From: Fidelibacterota bacterium
GTDB taxonomy: Bacteria; Fidelibacterota; Marinisomatia; Marinisomatales; UBA1611
NCBI GenBank assembly: GCA_018658715.1
Contig: JABHUQ010000005.1
Coordinates: 1-36,919, forward strand
Reading direction: 5' to 3'
Length of the DNA stretch: 36,919 nucleotides
The notes beneath the pieces were generated by a model. The model saw only the letters and a list, made by a program, of their open reading frames with translations. It ran no database searches and was not told where the DNA came from. This document shows, piece after piece, positions 7,731 to 16,598 of the stretch (position 1 is the stretch's first letter; each line of letters opens with the position of its first letter). The translations under genes and the position numbers were made by a program.

Positions 7731-8365
7731 CGAGGTAAACTCCAAGATAATTGAAAGCCTACTGATTCTTGAACAGGGTCAATCGTAGGGATCAATAATA
7801 CATTGTTTAAGTTTGAAATTCTTGTAAGATATAATGCATCAATTGCAGAAACAATATGGTTAACTACAAGCCCACCTATTAAGAATTTTCCACCTAACTT
7901 CCATATATCACTCTTAATTCGTGTGGATTCGAATGTAGATCGATTATCATCTGTGTCCCACTCCCAGATCCATTCTTCCGTTTCTTCGTATAAGGCGTCA
8001 TCTTCTCTAAAACGAAGATGTTCTTCATTGAATTCTTTAATGGATATATAATTTCCAATATCAACCCAATAATGATGATCTTTCCCTTTAGGTTGTGCCC
8101 CAGAATGTTCTGCAGCAAATGCTATATATTTTTGTTCATTAAAGCTTGAGAAATGATAAACACTTACCACACTAAAAATTAATGCAATTTCAGAAATAAC
8201 AAATGTTCTTCCCCGAGAAGGATTTCCCAATGCATATTCTCCCGATCCTGGCAATATTAAAGATTTAATAATAGGAGATAATGATTTTGATTTTTCAACT
8301 TCTTGTGCGCTCAACGGAATGATGATAAAAGAAAGAATAATTATTTTTATGAATATTTTCGCCAT
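7727..8365 (-). CDS. Secreted/membrane protein of the DUF5683 type
   Basis: The ATG at 8363-8365 gives 212 residues and a clear signal peptide (MAKIFIKIIILSFIIIPLSA, cut after LSAQ). Frames extending further upstream lie inside lnt. The mature part begins with the motif KSLILPGSGEYALGNPSRG, then a hydrophobic helix, an acidic and tryptophan-rich middle (ETEEWIWEWDTDD), and a second helix around GGLVVNHIVSAIDALYL. This pattern matches DUF5683-like proteins of the FCB group, proposed to be envelope-associated; the function is unknown. It overlaps lnt by 19 bases and ecfT by 4. The family name is from memory of the motif, so it is moderately sure. Confidence 0.65.
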   Translation of the reverse strand: MAKIFIKIIILSFIIIPLSAQEVEKSKSLSPIIKSLILPGSGEYALGNPSRGRTFVISEIALIFSVVSVYHFSSFNEQKYIAFAAEHSGAQPKGKDHHYWVDIGNYISIKEFNEEHLRFREDDALYEETEEWIWEWDTDDNRSTFESTRIKSDIWKLGGKFLIGGLVVNHIVSAIDALYLTRISNLNNVLLIPTIDPVQESVGFQLSWSLPR

Positions 8366-9840
8366 GTTTGAAATCCAATTAGTAATAAAAACATAAAACA
8401 AACGATGGCAAATATATCTCCAATTTTCGAATATATACTTCCACCATTTCCAATATTTACCTGAGCTAAAAAGACAGATTGTTCACCCAGTTTAATTTTT
8501 TCTTCAACCAACCCATTGGGTAATATTAATCCCGATATACCCGTATTTGCTGAACGAACAATTGGCACACGATTTTCAATGGCTCTTAAACGCGCAAGTT
8601 CAAAATGTTGGTAAGGTCCTGTCGTATTACCTAAATAGCCGTCATTTGCTTCTATGGTTAATAGTTGTGCTCCACTCTTAACAAAAGCTCGTGCTATATT
8701 TGGCATACTTGATTCATAACAAATCATATTTGAAAAAGGGATAGAGTCGATATAAAAAACTGTAAATTCAGTTCCAGGTCTAAAATTTCCTTGTCCAAAA
8801 TTAAGGGATTTCAATTTTGGGAAATGCCCGGACAGTGGAATGTATTCGGCAAAAGGAACAAGATGTACTTTATTGTAATAAGATTGCTTTTTCATTGGAG
8901 TAAAAAACATGGATCCATTAAAATAGTGTTGATCTTGATCAATAATTCTACGGTCAACAATACCTGTGAGCATTGGAATACCAGATTGATCAACAATTGC
9001 TTGAATCCTTTTTTTATGATGGCCATTTATCCTTAAATAAATTGGAAGCGCTGCTTCGGGCCATAAAATCATATCGGGATTTAAATTAATAGCAATTTGG
9101 TGCAACGAATCCATTGTTGCAATAGTTCTATCTCGCAATGATCTATCCCATTTTTCATTCGGATCAATATTAGGTTGTATAACACCAATTGATAGGGATT
9201 TATTACTTTCATTTAACCAGTCCATTCTTGCTGAACCTGCTATAAATAAACTAATAAAAAAGATTCCTGTAGCACCAACTATATTTTTAGATATCCCTTT
9301 ATTTGTAAAGGCAGTATATAAGATGCCATTTACGGCCACTACCCAAAATGTAACTCCATATGTACCTGTAATTTCCAATATTTGAATCAATGGTAAATAA
9401 TGGCTTTGAGTTAATGCAAGATTCAGCCATGGAAATCCCATGGGGCCAAAACTTCTTATCCACTCCAACGAAACAACAAAAAACGGAAATAAGTAAAGTA
9501 TGATGCCCCGTTTTCTAGTTAACAGTGAAAAAAGGTATCCTAGAACTACCCAAAATAAAGATAAATAAATTACGGCTCCAATAAGAGAAACAAATGCCAC
9601 ACCAAATGATGCACCAGAATTATTTCCAATCCAATAAACTGATATAAAATGAAATGTTAAACTAAAAATAAAAGCATTTCTAGCACTATCTTTTGGAGTG
9701 GAATGCAAAAAAACATGGATTAATGGTACAAATCCGAACCAAGCTAAAAACCCAAGATGAAGAGGTTGAGTGGCTAACCCCATTAAAATTCCTGAAAGAA
9801 GGGCTAGTTGCCAAAAAGGTTTATTCAACAAATAATTCAT
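8347..9840 (-). CDS. lnt: Apolipoprotein N-acyltransferase
   Basis: The protein has 497 residues. About six hydrophobic helices (8-205) are followed by a nitrilase-fold periplasmic domain. The expected Glu-Lys-Cys triad is visible: E262 in WPEAALP, K324 in YNKVHLVPFAEY and C374 in ICYESS. A last helix covers about 474-492. Lnt adds the third acyl chain to the N-terminal cysteine of lipoproteins in the inner membrane, a step typical of diderm bacteria, so this gene supports a two-membrane envelope. The start shares one base with the ruvX stop (TAATG). Confidence 0.95.
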   Translation of the reverse strand: MNYLLNKPFWQLALLSGILMGLATQPLHLGFLAWFGFVPLIHVFLHSTPKDSARNAFIFSLTFHFISVYWIGNNSGASFGVAFVSLIGAVIYLSLFWVVLGYLFSLLTRKRGIILYLFPFFVVSLEWIRSFGPMGFPWLNLALTQSHYLPLIQILEITGTYGVTFWVVAVNGILYTAFTNKGISKNIVGATGIFFISLFIAGSARMDWLNESNKSLSIGVIQPNIDPNEKWDRSLRDRTIATMDSLHQIAINLNPDMILWPEAALPIYLRINGHHKKRIQAIVDQSGIPMLTGIVDRRIIDQDQHYFNGSMFFTPMKKQSYYNKVHLVPFAEYIPLSGHFPKLKSLNFGQGNFRPGTEFTVFYIDSIPFSNMICYESSMPNIARAFVKSGAQLLTIEANDGYLGNTTGPYQHFELARLRAIENRVPIVRSANTGISGLILPNGLVEEKIKLGEQSVFLAQVNIGNGGSIYSKIGDIFAIVCFMFLLLIGFQTWRKYS

Positions 9841-10250
9841 TAATATGATTTATCTAAATATTGCTGAAGTAAAATAGATGCAGCTACTTTATCAACCTGG
9901 CCTTTTTCATGCCCTGTTTTTATATTTTGTAAATGTAAACTTTTTTTAGCAGATACAGAAGAAAGGCGCTCATCCTCGAGGAAAACAGGTAACTTAAATT
10001 GGCCCAATTTCTCAGAGAAAGATTTTACGTGTAAAGTCTGTTTTGTTTCATTCCCCTTCATCCCTATAGGCAACCCAATTACAATAACTTCAATATCATA
10101 CTCAGCAATTAATTCTTTGAGTTGAACTAATAAATCTTCATCAGACCTAATAAGTAACGTATCTAATGGAGAAGCAATTATTTTCAATGGGTCACTTAAC
10201 GCGATTCCCACTCGGCGATCGCCATAATCAATCCCTAATATTCTTCCCAT
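9840..10250 (-). CDS. ruvX: Putative Holliday junction resolvase / pre-16S rRNA nuclease YqgF
   Basis: The protein has 136 residues with an RNase H-like fold signature. The acidic residues expected for metal binding are present: D8 in GIDYGDRRVGIA, E92/E94 in LEDERLS and D120 in QVDKVAAS. The VIGLPIGMKG motif (57-66) is also conserved. In E. coli the homologue trims the 5' end of 16S rRNA; a Holliday-junction role has been proposed by similarity to RuvC. It begins two bases after the HU stop and its stop overlaps the lnt start by one base. Confidence 0.93.
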   Translation of the reverse strand: MGRILGIDYGDRRVGIALSDPLKIIASPLDTLLIRSDEDLLVQLKELIAEYDIEVIVIGLPIGMKGNETKQTLHVKSFSEKLGQFKLPVFLEDERLSSVSAKKSLHLQNIKTGHEKGQVDKVAASILLQQYLDKSY

Positions 10251-10252
10251 TT

Positions 10253-10561
10253 TTAGATAGGTTTTTTAAGGTGTTCTTTAAGAATTTTTCCCGCTTTAAA
10301 CCGTGTCTTTTTATGAGCTGGTACAAATATTTCTTCATTGGTTCTAGGGTTTCTAGCTTTGGGCTTTGCTTTAGTGGGCTTTGATTCAAATACACCAAAA
10401 TTACGTATTTCAATTCTAACATATGGTTTATCTTCAATTAAATATCCCCGCAGAATATCAAAAAAATCATCCACTACTTCTTGTGAATTCCTTAGACTCA
10501 AATTATGTCGGGTAGCCATTTCAGTTGCTACATCTTTTTTTGTGTATGTTTTTACTTTCAT
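10253..10561 (-). CDS. HU/IHF-family DNA-binding protein
   Basis: The protein has 102 residues, slightly longer than classic HU (90) because of a basic C-terminal tail. The N-terminal helices (KKDVATEMATRHNLSLRNSQEVVDD is interrupted only by short loops) and the beta-arm segment RNFGVFESKPTKAKPKARNP, followed by PAHKKTRFKAGKILK, match HU/IHF. The arm has RNPRTNE, including the usual intercalating-proline position. Role: DNA bending and nucleoid organisation, as a homo- or heterodimer. The ATG shares one base with the relA/spoT stop (TAATG). HU and IHF subtypes cannot be told apart by eye. Confidence 0.9.
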   Translation of the reverse strand: MKVKTYTKKDVATEMATRHNLSLRNSQEVVDDFFDILRGYLIEDKPYVRIEIRNFGVFESKPTKAKPKARNPRTNEEIFVPAHKKTRFKAGKILKEHLKKPI

Positions 10562-12756
10562 TATCTTGTAGTCCTTTCTACATAGTCGACATTTTTTATC
10601 GTCGATAATTTTTTTATTAATCGATTTAATTGCCTAATATTATTAACAGAAATAATAAATAATGTTGTGGCAATATTGTCGATTATTTTTGTATCTACAC
10701 TAGAAATATTAATTTTCATATTAGAGATTGTTTCTGATAAATCTTTTAACATTCCTGTTGAATCTTGTCCAACAACCTTTATACGTACACTGAATAGATC
10801 ATTTCGCTTTACATTCCATTCCACTGGTAACAATCGATCGGATTCATGGCTTAGTAATGGTAGACTTTTGCAATTTGATCTATGAACAGTTATGCCCCTA
10901 CCCCTCGTGATAAATCCAATCATTGGATCCCCTGGGATTGGATTACAACATTTACCAAAATTCACCATTAAATCAGTGATTCCATCGAGTACGATTCCTT
11001 CGGTTTTTGAACGAGCAAAATTTAAAAAACGACTAGATTTATCTTCGTCAGTTGTGTCAATTTTAATATCTTCTTGTGGACGTAATTTTAGAAATATTTG
11101 TCTAACTGTTAATCGCCCTTCACCAATGGCACTCATTAATTCATCAGGATTTTTGAATGCAAACTTCTCAAAAGATAATCTTATTTCATCTTTGTCTTTT
11201 AACCTTTTTAATCGACGAAGAGTTTTCACCAATATTTCATCTCCAAGTCTGATACTTTCTTTCATACGCGTTTTACGAAGATACTTCGATATGGCATTCC
11301 GAGCCTTACTCGTTACAACAAACTTTTGCCACCCGAAACTTGGTGTTTGGTTCTTGCTAGTGATAATTTCAATCATATCACCATTTTTTAATTTTGTATT
11401 CAAGGGCGCCACTTGGTGATTTATTTTTGCACCAATGCAATGAAAACCTACTTCTGTATGAACTTCATAAGCAAAATCAACTGGTGATGATTCTGCAGGA
11501 AGTTGAACCAAATCACCATTAGGGGTGAAAACAAAAATTTCATCATTAAATAGATCAATTTTTAACAGATTCATAAATTCTGCCGAATCCGAAGATTCAC
11601 TTTGGAGTATCTCTAATAGTTCACGTAACCATTTGACACTAACATCTAAGTCTTTGGATTTATGATCTCCCTCTTTATAAACCCAATGAGCCGCAACACC
11701 AATTTCTGCCGTATCTTCCATCACTTTAGTTCTAATCTGGATTTCTACCATTTGACCGTTGGGCCCAACAACGGTTGTATGAACAGATTGATAACCATTC
11801 GATTTTGGAGTAGCAATAAAGTCTTTAAATCGTTCTTGAATAGGAGTAAAAATACTATGAACTATCCCAAGCGCTAAATAGCATTGCTCTACTTTTTCAA
11901 CGATTATGCGAATCGCATATAAATCATAAATATCCTCAAATGATTTATCTCGTTTAATCATTTTACCATAAATCGAAGCATGTGATTTTGGTCGTCCATA
12001 AATAGTTGGACAAATTTTATATGCTTTTAACTCTGATTCTACAGGCAGAATAATTTCATGAATAAATTTTTCTCTCTGTTTTTTTGAAGCCTTTGTTTTG
12101 GAATCAATCTCTTTATAGGTTTTGGGGTGTAGCGTTTTTAAGACAAGATCTTCCAATTGAGTTTTTACCTGCGACATCCCAAGTCGATGTGCTAATGGCG
12201 CAAATACATCGCGAGTTTCAACTGCAATACGACGTTGTTTCATCTTAGTCATATATTCAATTGTTTGCATATTATGAAGTCTATCAGCAAACTTAATGAT
12301 AACTACCCTCAAATCTTTTGCAACAGAAAGCAGCATTTTCATAAAATTACCTGCTTGCTTTTCTCGACGAGAAGACAATTCTAGTTCACCAATTTTAGTC
12401 ACACCATCTACTAAATTGGCTAAATCTTCTCCAAATTCTGATTCGAGTTCCAAAATTGTTACATCTGTATCCTCAACCGTATCATGGAGCAAACCAGCAA
12501 TGATAGTTGTTAAATCCATATGCCAACTTGCGAGAGTTTCTGCAACATTCACACAATGCATAAAATATGGTTCGCCAGATTTCCGCTTTTGGCCTTCGTG
12601 ATTTAATTCCCCAAATTGGTATGCTTCCCATAATTGATTTTTGACCCAATCTTCGGATGTTTCGGGTGGAATTGTAACTTTACTAAAGAGATTTAAGAAA
12701 GATTTGGGGTATTCTCCAAATAGCTGGGGAGCTAATTTAGAAAGAGGGTTTTCCAT
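10561..12756 (-). CDS. Bifunctional (p)ppGpp synthetase/hydrolase (RelA/SpoT family)
   Basis: The protein has 731 residues with the full long-RSH domain order. The HD hydrolase domain spans about 35-200, with H67, H91-D92 and D158 all present. The synthetase domain (240-375) contains RFKD (309-312), the R-x-K-D motif of bifunctional enzymes rather than ExDD of RelA-only types. A TGS domain is near 405-465 (FVFTPNGDLVQLP), then a helical region with a CCNPIPGD motif, and an ACT domain at 655-731. It is therefore expected both to make and to degrade the stringent-response alarmone. It overlaps dnaB and HU by one base each (TAATG). The zinc-finger-like region keeps its paired cysteines (KCCNPIPGD). 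Confidence 0.94.
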   Translation of the reverse strand: MENPLSKLAPQLFGEYPKSFLNLFSKVTIPPETSEDWVKNQLWEAYQFGELNHEGQKRKSGEPYFMHCVNVAETLASWHMDLTTIIAGLLHDTVEDTDVTILELESEFGEDLANLVDGVTKIGELELSSRREKQAGNFMKMLLSVAKDLRVVIIKFADRLHNMQTIEYMTKMKQRRIAVETRDVFAPLAHRLGMSQVKTQLEDLVLKTLHPKTYKEIDSKTKASKKQREKFIHEIILPVESELKAYKICPTIYGRPKSHASIYGKMIKRDKSFEDIYDLYAIRIIVEKVEQCYLALGIVHSIFTPIQERFKDFIATPKSNGYQSVHTTVVGPNGQMVEIQIRTKVMEDTAEIGVAAHWVYKEGDHKSKDLDVSVKWLRELLEILQSESSDSAEFMNLLKIDLFNDEIFVFTPNGDLVQLPAESSPVDFAYEVHTEVGFHCIGAKINHQVAPLNTKLKNGDMIEIITSKNQTPSFGWQKFVVTSKARNAISKYLRKTRMKESIRLGDEILVKTLRRLKRLKDKDEIRLSFEKFAFKNPDELMSAIGEGRLTVRQIFLKLRPQEDIKIDTTDEDKSSRFLNFARSKTEGIVLDGITDLMVNFGKCCNPIPGDPMIGFITRGRGITVHRSNCKSLPLLSHESDRLLPVEWNVKRNDLFSVRIKVVGQDSTGMLKDLSETISNMKINISSVDTKIIDNIATTLFIISVNNIRQLNRLIKKLSTIKNVDYVERTTR

Positions 12757-14108
12757 TAAAACGGTTCAGCCATTCTTGACAAATTTTCAAACCTTGTATA
12801 ACGTTTAATAAATGAAACATCTACTTGCCCCGTTGGACCGTTTCTTTGTTTCGCTACAATTATTTGAGCTTTACCTTCATCCTCTTCATCTTCACTATAT
12901 AATTCAGGTCGATATAGAAAAATGACAATGTCAGCATCCTGCTCAATTGCTCCACTTTCTCGCAAATCGGATAATTGTGGTCGTTTATCTGCACGATTTT
13001 CCACGGCCCGCGAGAGTTGAGACAATGCTACAACAGGAATTTCTAATTCTTTTGCAAGTCCTTTCAATGAACGGGATATAGTCGATATTTCTTGTTGCCG
13101 ACTTTCCATTCCCTTCGGACCAGACATGAGCTGTAAATAATCAACTACAATCATTTGAATATCATGCTCCGCTTTAAGTCGACGAGCTTTTGCTCTTAGC
13201 TCCAGTACGGATAATCCCGGTGTATCATCTAAAAAGATAGGGGCTTTAGATAAAGGTCCTACAGCAACACTTAATTGTTTCCAGTGTGCTTTTGGCAATT
13301 TTCCTGTTCGTACTAAATGATTATCGACACGCGCTTCAGAACATAGTAGACGCATTGCTAATTGGTGATTTGACATTTCTAGACTAAACATACCAATTCC
13401 CGATTCATAATCAACGGCTGCATTACGCATCATGGATAATGCTAAAGATGTTTTTCCCATTCCTGGACGACCAGCCACAATTACTAAATCACCTTCTTGA
13501 AAACCGGATGTCATTTCATCAAGGTCTAATAAGCCCGTGGGAACACCAATTACTGATCCTTTTTGATGACTTAATTTATCTATTCTTTCAAAAGTATCTT
13601 GAAGAACCGGTTCAATTTTAACAAATCCACCCTTCATCTGGTTTTGAGTGATTTGAAAAATAGATCGTTCTACAGAATCAAGAATATCAGCAATTTCTTG
13701 AGAATCGTCATAGGCTTCTTTAGCAATATTGTGAGATAAACTTATTAACCGCCGTAATATGGATTTCTCCATAACAATTTTAATATAGCGCTCAATATGA
13801 GCTGCGGTAGGAACAGCTTCTACTAGTCCTGTAACATAATAAGCTCCACCCACTTTATCTAATTCATTTTTCTTCTTCAAGACTTCCATAACCGAAACGG
13901 TATCAATTGGATCTCCTTGATTGAATAATTGAATCATAACGGAAAATATTTTTCCATGAGCATCTTTATAAAATGTATCAGGTGTCAGCCATTGTATTGC
14001 TTTACTTACTGCTTCTTTCTGAGCAAGCATTGACCCTAATACTGATACTTCCGCTTCTTCTGAATGCGGCTGAACATTAAATAATTTTTCTTTATTTCCA
14101 GGTACCAT
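12756..14108 (-). CDS. dnaB: Replicative DNA helicase DnaB
   Basis: The protein has 450 residues, standard length with no intein. The N-terminal DnaG-interaction domain (10-110) precedes a RecA-like motor with Walker A GRPGMGKT (213-220) and Walker B VVDYLQLM. The motif ALSQLSRAVENR and the arginine-finger region with DLRESGAIEQDAD are also present. It unwinds DNA ahead of the replication fork as a hexamer. It starts 3 bases after the uracil-DNA glycosylase stop, and its stop overlaps the relA/spoT start by one base. Placing dnaB just upstream of the stringent-response gene may link replication and growth control; that is inference from position only. Confidence 0.96.
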   Translation of the reverse strand: MVPGNKEKLFNVQPHSEEAEVSVLGSMLAQKEAVSKAIQWLTPDTFYKDAHGKIFSVMIQLFNQGDPIDTVSVMEVLKKKNELDKVGGAYYVTGLVEAVPTAAHIERYIKIVMEKSILRRLISLSHNIAKEAYDDSQEIADILDSVERSIFQITQNQMKGGFVKIEPVLQDTFERIDKLSHQKGSVIGVPTGLLDLDEMTSGFQEGDLVIVAGRPGMGKTSLALSMMRNAAVDYESGIGMFSLEMSNHQLAMRLLCSEARVDNHLVRTGKLPKAHWKQLSVAVGPLSKAPIFLDDTPGLSVLELRAKARRLKAEHDIQMIVVDYLQLMSGPKGMESRQQEISTISRSLKGLAKELEIPVVALSQLSRAVENRADKRPQLSDLRESGAIEQDADIVIFLYRPELYSEDEEDEGKAQIIVAKQRNGPTGQVDVSFIKRYTRFENLSRMAEPF

Positions 14109-14111
14109 AAT

Positions 14112-14783
14112 TTAATTCTTCTCTAAAAAACTTCGTATCCATTTAAAATCATCCCAAGCGGCAGCTTTAAAATTAGAATTACGTAATAAGGCAGCTGGAT
14201 GGTAAGTAACTCGAAGAGGAATCCCTGTGTACTCATATGTTTCATTTCGCATCTCTTTAAGTTGTACATCTAATCCAAGTAGCGTTTTTCCTGCAACACG
14301 CCCTAAAGCAACAATAAGTTTGGGTTGAATTAATTTGATTTGCATATGAAGGTAGGATTCACATTGTTCTACTTCTGATGGGAGTGGATCTCGGTTATTT
14401 GGTGGACGACATTTTAGAACATTACAAATGTAAACATCATCACCCCTTGATCGATCAATTGCAGTAAGAATCTTATCTAACAATTTTCCTGCACGACCTA
14501 CAAATGGTTCCCCATGTATATCTTCTTGTTCGCCAGGAGCTTCCCCAATGAGTAAAAGATTTGCATTTGGGTCTCCAACACCAAAAACAAATTTATCTCG
14601 TTTTTCTCCTAACCCACATTTCATACACTCGGATATTTGGAAAGAGTATTCTGAGAGGGACTTGGGGCCAAGACTACCATCTTCCATAATAATATCCAAT
14701 TTTTCATCTCGCACAAACAATTCATTTCCATACAAAGCTTTTGTTTGTTCAAAATATTGTTGTGTAGGATCAGGGTTAGGCAT
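14112..14783 (-). CDS. Family-4 uracil-DNA glycosylase (iron-sulfur type)
   Basis: The protein has 223 residues. It has the four cysteines expected for a [4Fe-4S] cluster: C53-x-x-C56, C125 in LKCRPPNNR and C141 in EVEQCESYL. Motif A is [10 protein letters not shown] (79-88), followed by [11 protein letters not shown]; motif B HPAALLRN starts at H195. The first 45 residues lie before the cluster and are longer than in minimal thermophilic members. It excises uracil from DNA to begin base excision repair. It lies 5 bases after rpoZ and 3 before dnaB. Family 4 rather than family 5 is chosen because of the GEAPGEQED form. Confidence 0.9.
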   Translation of the reverse strand: MPNPDPTQQYFEQTKALYGNELFVRDEKLDIIMEDGSLGPKSLSEYSFQISECMKCGLGEKRDKFVFGVGDPNANLLLIGEAPGEQEDIHGEPFVGRAGKLLDKILTAIDRSRGDDVYICNVLKCRPPNNRDPLPSEVEQCESYLHMQIKLIQPKLIVALGRVAGKTLLGLDVQLKEMRNETYEYTGIPLRVTYHPAALLRNSNFKAAAWDDFKWIRSFLEKN

Positions 14784-14788
14784 GGACT

Positions 14789-15064
14789 TTATTCTGTAAT
14801 GGGTCTATTCCAAGTATAATTACCATCTAAAAATTGGTCTACAGCAATTGTTGTTGGTTTCTCTAATTCAACATACTCTTCAGGTGACGGTTCTTCCACT
14901 TCATCGAAAACACCAAATTCATCATTTTCAGTATTTTTTAACGTTGCATCAACAACACGTTCATATAAAATACGTTTTGCTTGGCTAGACATTGCTGCCA
15001 CAGCTTCGTACATATTTTCTGTTTTTTCTTCTATGTCCCTAAAAGGGATAGTTCTAAGTGCCAT
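14789..15064 (-). CDS. rpoZ: DNA-directed RNA polymerase omega subunit-like protein
   Basis: The protein has 91 residues. The core [18 protein letters not shown] (18-35) matches the conserved helix of omega/Rpb6 proteins of the Bacteroidetes type, and the C-terminal half is acidic. It overlaps gmk by 11 bases, and rpoZ next to gmk is a widespread arrangement that supports the call. Omega assists assembly of the beta' subunit and can take part in ppGpp binding in some bacteria. Identification is by one motif plus context because the family is short and divergent. Confidence 0.8.
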   Translation of the reverse strand: MALRTIPFRDIEEKTENMYEAVAAMSSQAKRILYERVVDATLKNTENDEFGVFDEVEEPSPEEYVELEKPTTIAVDQFLDGNYTWNRPITE

Positions 15065-15629
15065 GTATGACTCCTTCGTTTAGTTGGTTCACTACTTTAA
15101 GTAATTCTTTAGTTGCATCTTCTATATTCTCATTTATAAGGATATAATCAAATTTATTTTTGTAGCCTAATTCTTCCTCAAATCGTTGCAATCGCTTTTC
15201 TATTCTTTCTTCTGAATCAGCACCACGTTTTCTTAGACGATCTCTTAAATGGTCCATACTCGGCGGTAAAATAAAAATTGAAAAAGCATTGTCTGGATAT
15301 AATTTTTTGATATGCATTGACCCTTTTACATCTAATTCTAATAGAAGAAAGGAGTTGGCTCCTATTGCATTATCAAGTGTTATTTTCAAAGTACCGTAAT
15401 ATTCACCATGCACATCTTCATATTCAGCAAAATCACCTGCATTAATTTTTTCTTCAAATTTTTCATGTGTGATAAAATTATAATCAATACCATTAACTTC
15501 AAAAGGTCTTGGTTCTCTTGTTGTACATGAAACAGACCAATTTACTTCTGGGTGCTCCTTTTGAAGAGCACGACACAGTGTTGTCTTCCCAGAACCTGAA
15601 GGGGCAGATATACTGATAATATTTATCAC
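15054..15629 (-). CDS. gmk: Guanylate kinase
   Basis: The protein has 191 residues, normal for the family. The P-loop SAPSGSGKTT (8-17) is followed by the GMP-binding segment with STTREPRPFEVNG-like spacing (SCTTREPRPFE), FITHEKFEEKI and the RLRKRGADSEERIEKRL lid. It phosphorylates GMP/dGMP to GDP/dGDP with ATP, feeding GTP and (p)ppGpp pools. The start codon is GTG (15627-15629), forming a GTGA overlap with the yicC stop. The order yicC-gmk-rpoZ is conserved across many bacteria. Confidence 0.96.
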   Translation of the reverse strand: MINIISISAPSGSGKTTLCRALQKEHPEVNWSVSCTTREPRPFEVNGIDYNFITHEKFEEKINAGDFAEYEDVHGEYYGTLKITLDNAIGANSFLLLELDVKGSMHIKKLYPDNAFSIFILPPSMDHLRDRLRKRGADSEERIEKRLQRFEEELGYKNKFDYILINENIEDATKELLKVVNQLNEGVIHGT

Positions 15630-16489
15630 AATACGTTTTGAACCTGTTCCCTAATTTTTTCTAACTCGCCTTTTACATCAATAATCAGATTTGTCACCTG
15701 AGTCATGGGACTTTTTGACCCAATTGTATTAGTCTCCCTTCCAATTTCTTGTAAAAGGAAATTCAACCTTTTTCCAACAGGCTCATCAGTAGTATTTAAG
15801 AAAGCATTAAATTGCTCAAAATGGCTCATACAGCGTACTATTTCTTCTGTAATATCTGCTCTCTCAACAAGATAGGCTACTTCTTGTATAAGTCGACTTT
15901 CATCTAATTCGCCATCAGATAATAAAGCAGAAATCTTTTTTCTTAATGTTTGGGTTTTTTCATCACTGAATTTCTTTACTTCTTTTTCAATGATAGTTAT
16001 TTTTTTATTAATACGATTAATCCTGTCTTCTAAATCCTTTTTCAGTTTATCGCCTTCTTTTTCACGCATTTGATTAACCTGATTCAAAGCATTTGAAATA
16101 GCGTCTAGTAATACTTTTTTATTTAAATCAGATGGTTCTGGAACAGCAATAAGATCATTTGCTGTAATAATATCACTAATATCCAATCGTTGTCCATATT
16201 CCACATGAATTTCCTGAACGACAGATTGCAGTTTCTCATATCGGTCACGATTAAATTTCATCGCACTCGTGTCCTGAGTAGCGGGAAAATCTAATTTTAA
16301 ATGAATGTTTCCACGCTGCAGTGTATCGGATATTCTTTCTCTGACCATACCTTCTAACTGTGGATTTAGTGTAATTCCCCTAATTTTTAATTCTAAAAAC
16401 CGCGAATTAACTGCACGTATTTCTGCGTTTACCTTTTGGTTGTTTTTTCCAGCAGATCCCCTGCCAAATCCTGTCATACTTTTAATCAT
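15626..16489 (-). CDS. yicC: YicC-family endoribonuclease-like protein
   Basis: The protein has 287 residues. The opening MIKSMTGFGRG and the closing KSPMTQVTNLIIDVKGELEKIREQVQN are the two diagnostic ends of YicC/YloC proteins; a coiled-coil-rich centre (about 150-200) lies between. Members have been shown to be RNA endonucleases that affect small-RNA stability in E. coli. This is the first gene of the long 17-gene unit. Upstream is a Bacteroidetes-like promoter, leaving a short AT-rich leader of roughly 20 bases without a Shine-Dalgarno site. It overlaps gmk by four bases. Confidence 0.93.
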   Translation of the reverse strand: MIKSMTGFGRGSAGKNNQKVNAEIRAVNSRFLELKIRGITLNPQLEGMVRERISDTLQRGNIHLKLDFPATQDTSAMKFNRDRYEKLQSVVQEIHVEYGQRLDISDIITANDLIAVPEPSDLNKKVLLDAISNALNQVNQMREKEGDKLKKDLEDRINRINKKITIIEKEVKKFSDEKTQTLRKKISALLSDGELDESRLIQEVAYLVERADITEEIVRCMSHFEQFNAFLNTTDEPVGKRLNFLLQEIGRETNTIGSKSPMTQVTNLIIDVKGELEKIREQVQNVL

Positions 16490-16514
16490 GTAATTTTATC
16501 TTTAAAAATGCCGG

Positions 16515-16546
16515 CAAAAATACACCTTTTTAGAGAATAACCGCAA
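16515..16546 (-). promoter_or_regulatory. Candidate Bacteroidetes-type promoter for yicC and the long operon
   Basis: On the minus strand a TTG (16544-16546) is separated by 21 bases from TATTTTTG (16515-16522). The latter matches the -7 consensus TAnnTTTG known for the primary sigma factor of Bacteroidetes. The distance to the yicC ATG at 16489 would give a leader of about 20 bases. In the rest of the 16490-16598 gap I see only a weak 5-bp hairpin at 16552-16568, which has no T-run in the minus direction. Confidence 0.5.
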
Positions 16547-16598
16547 TGAAGAAGGAATATAAATCCTTATTTTTTATTCATTAATGCAAAAAAGTAAG

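Noticed and set aside
16552-16568. Five-bp hairpin after the porV-like gene considered as a terminator
   Set aside because: The stem is short and AT-rich, and the T-run is only on the plus strand; evidence is too weak for a feature.
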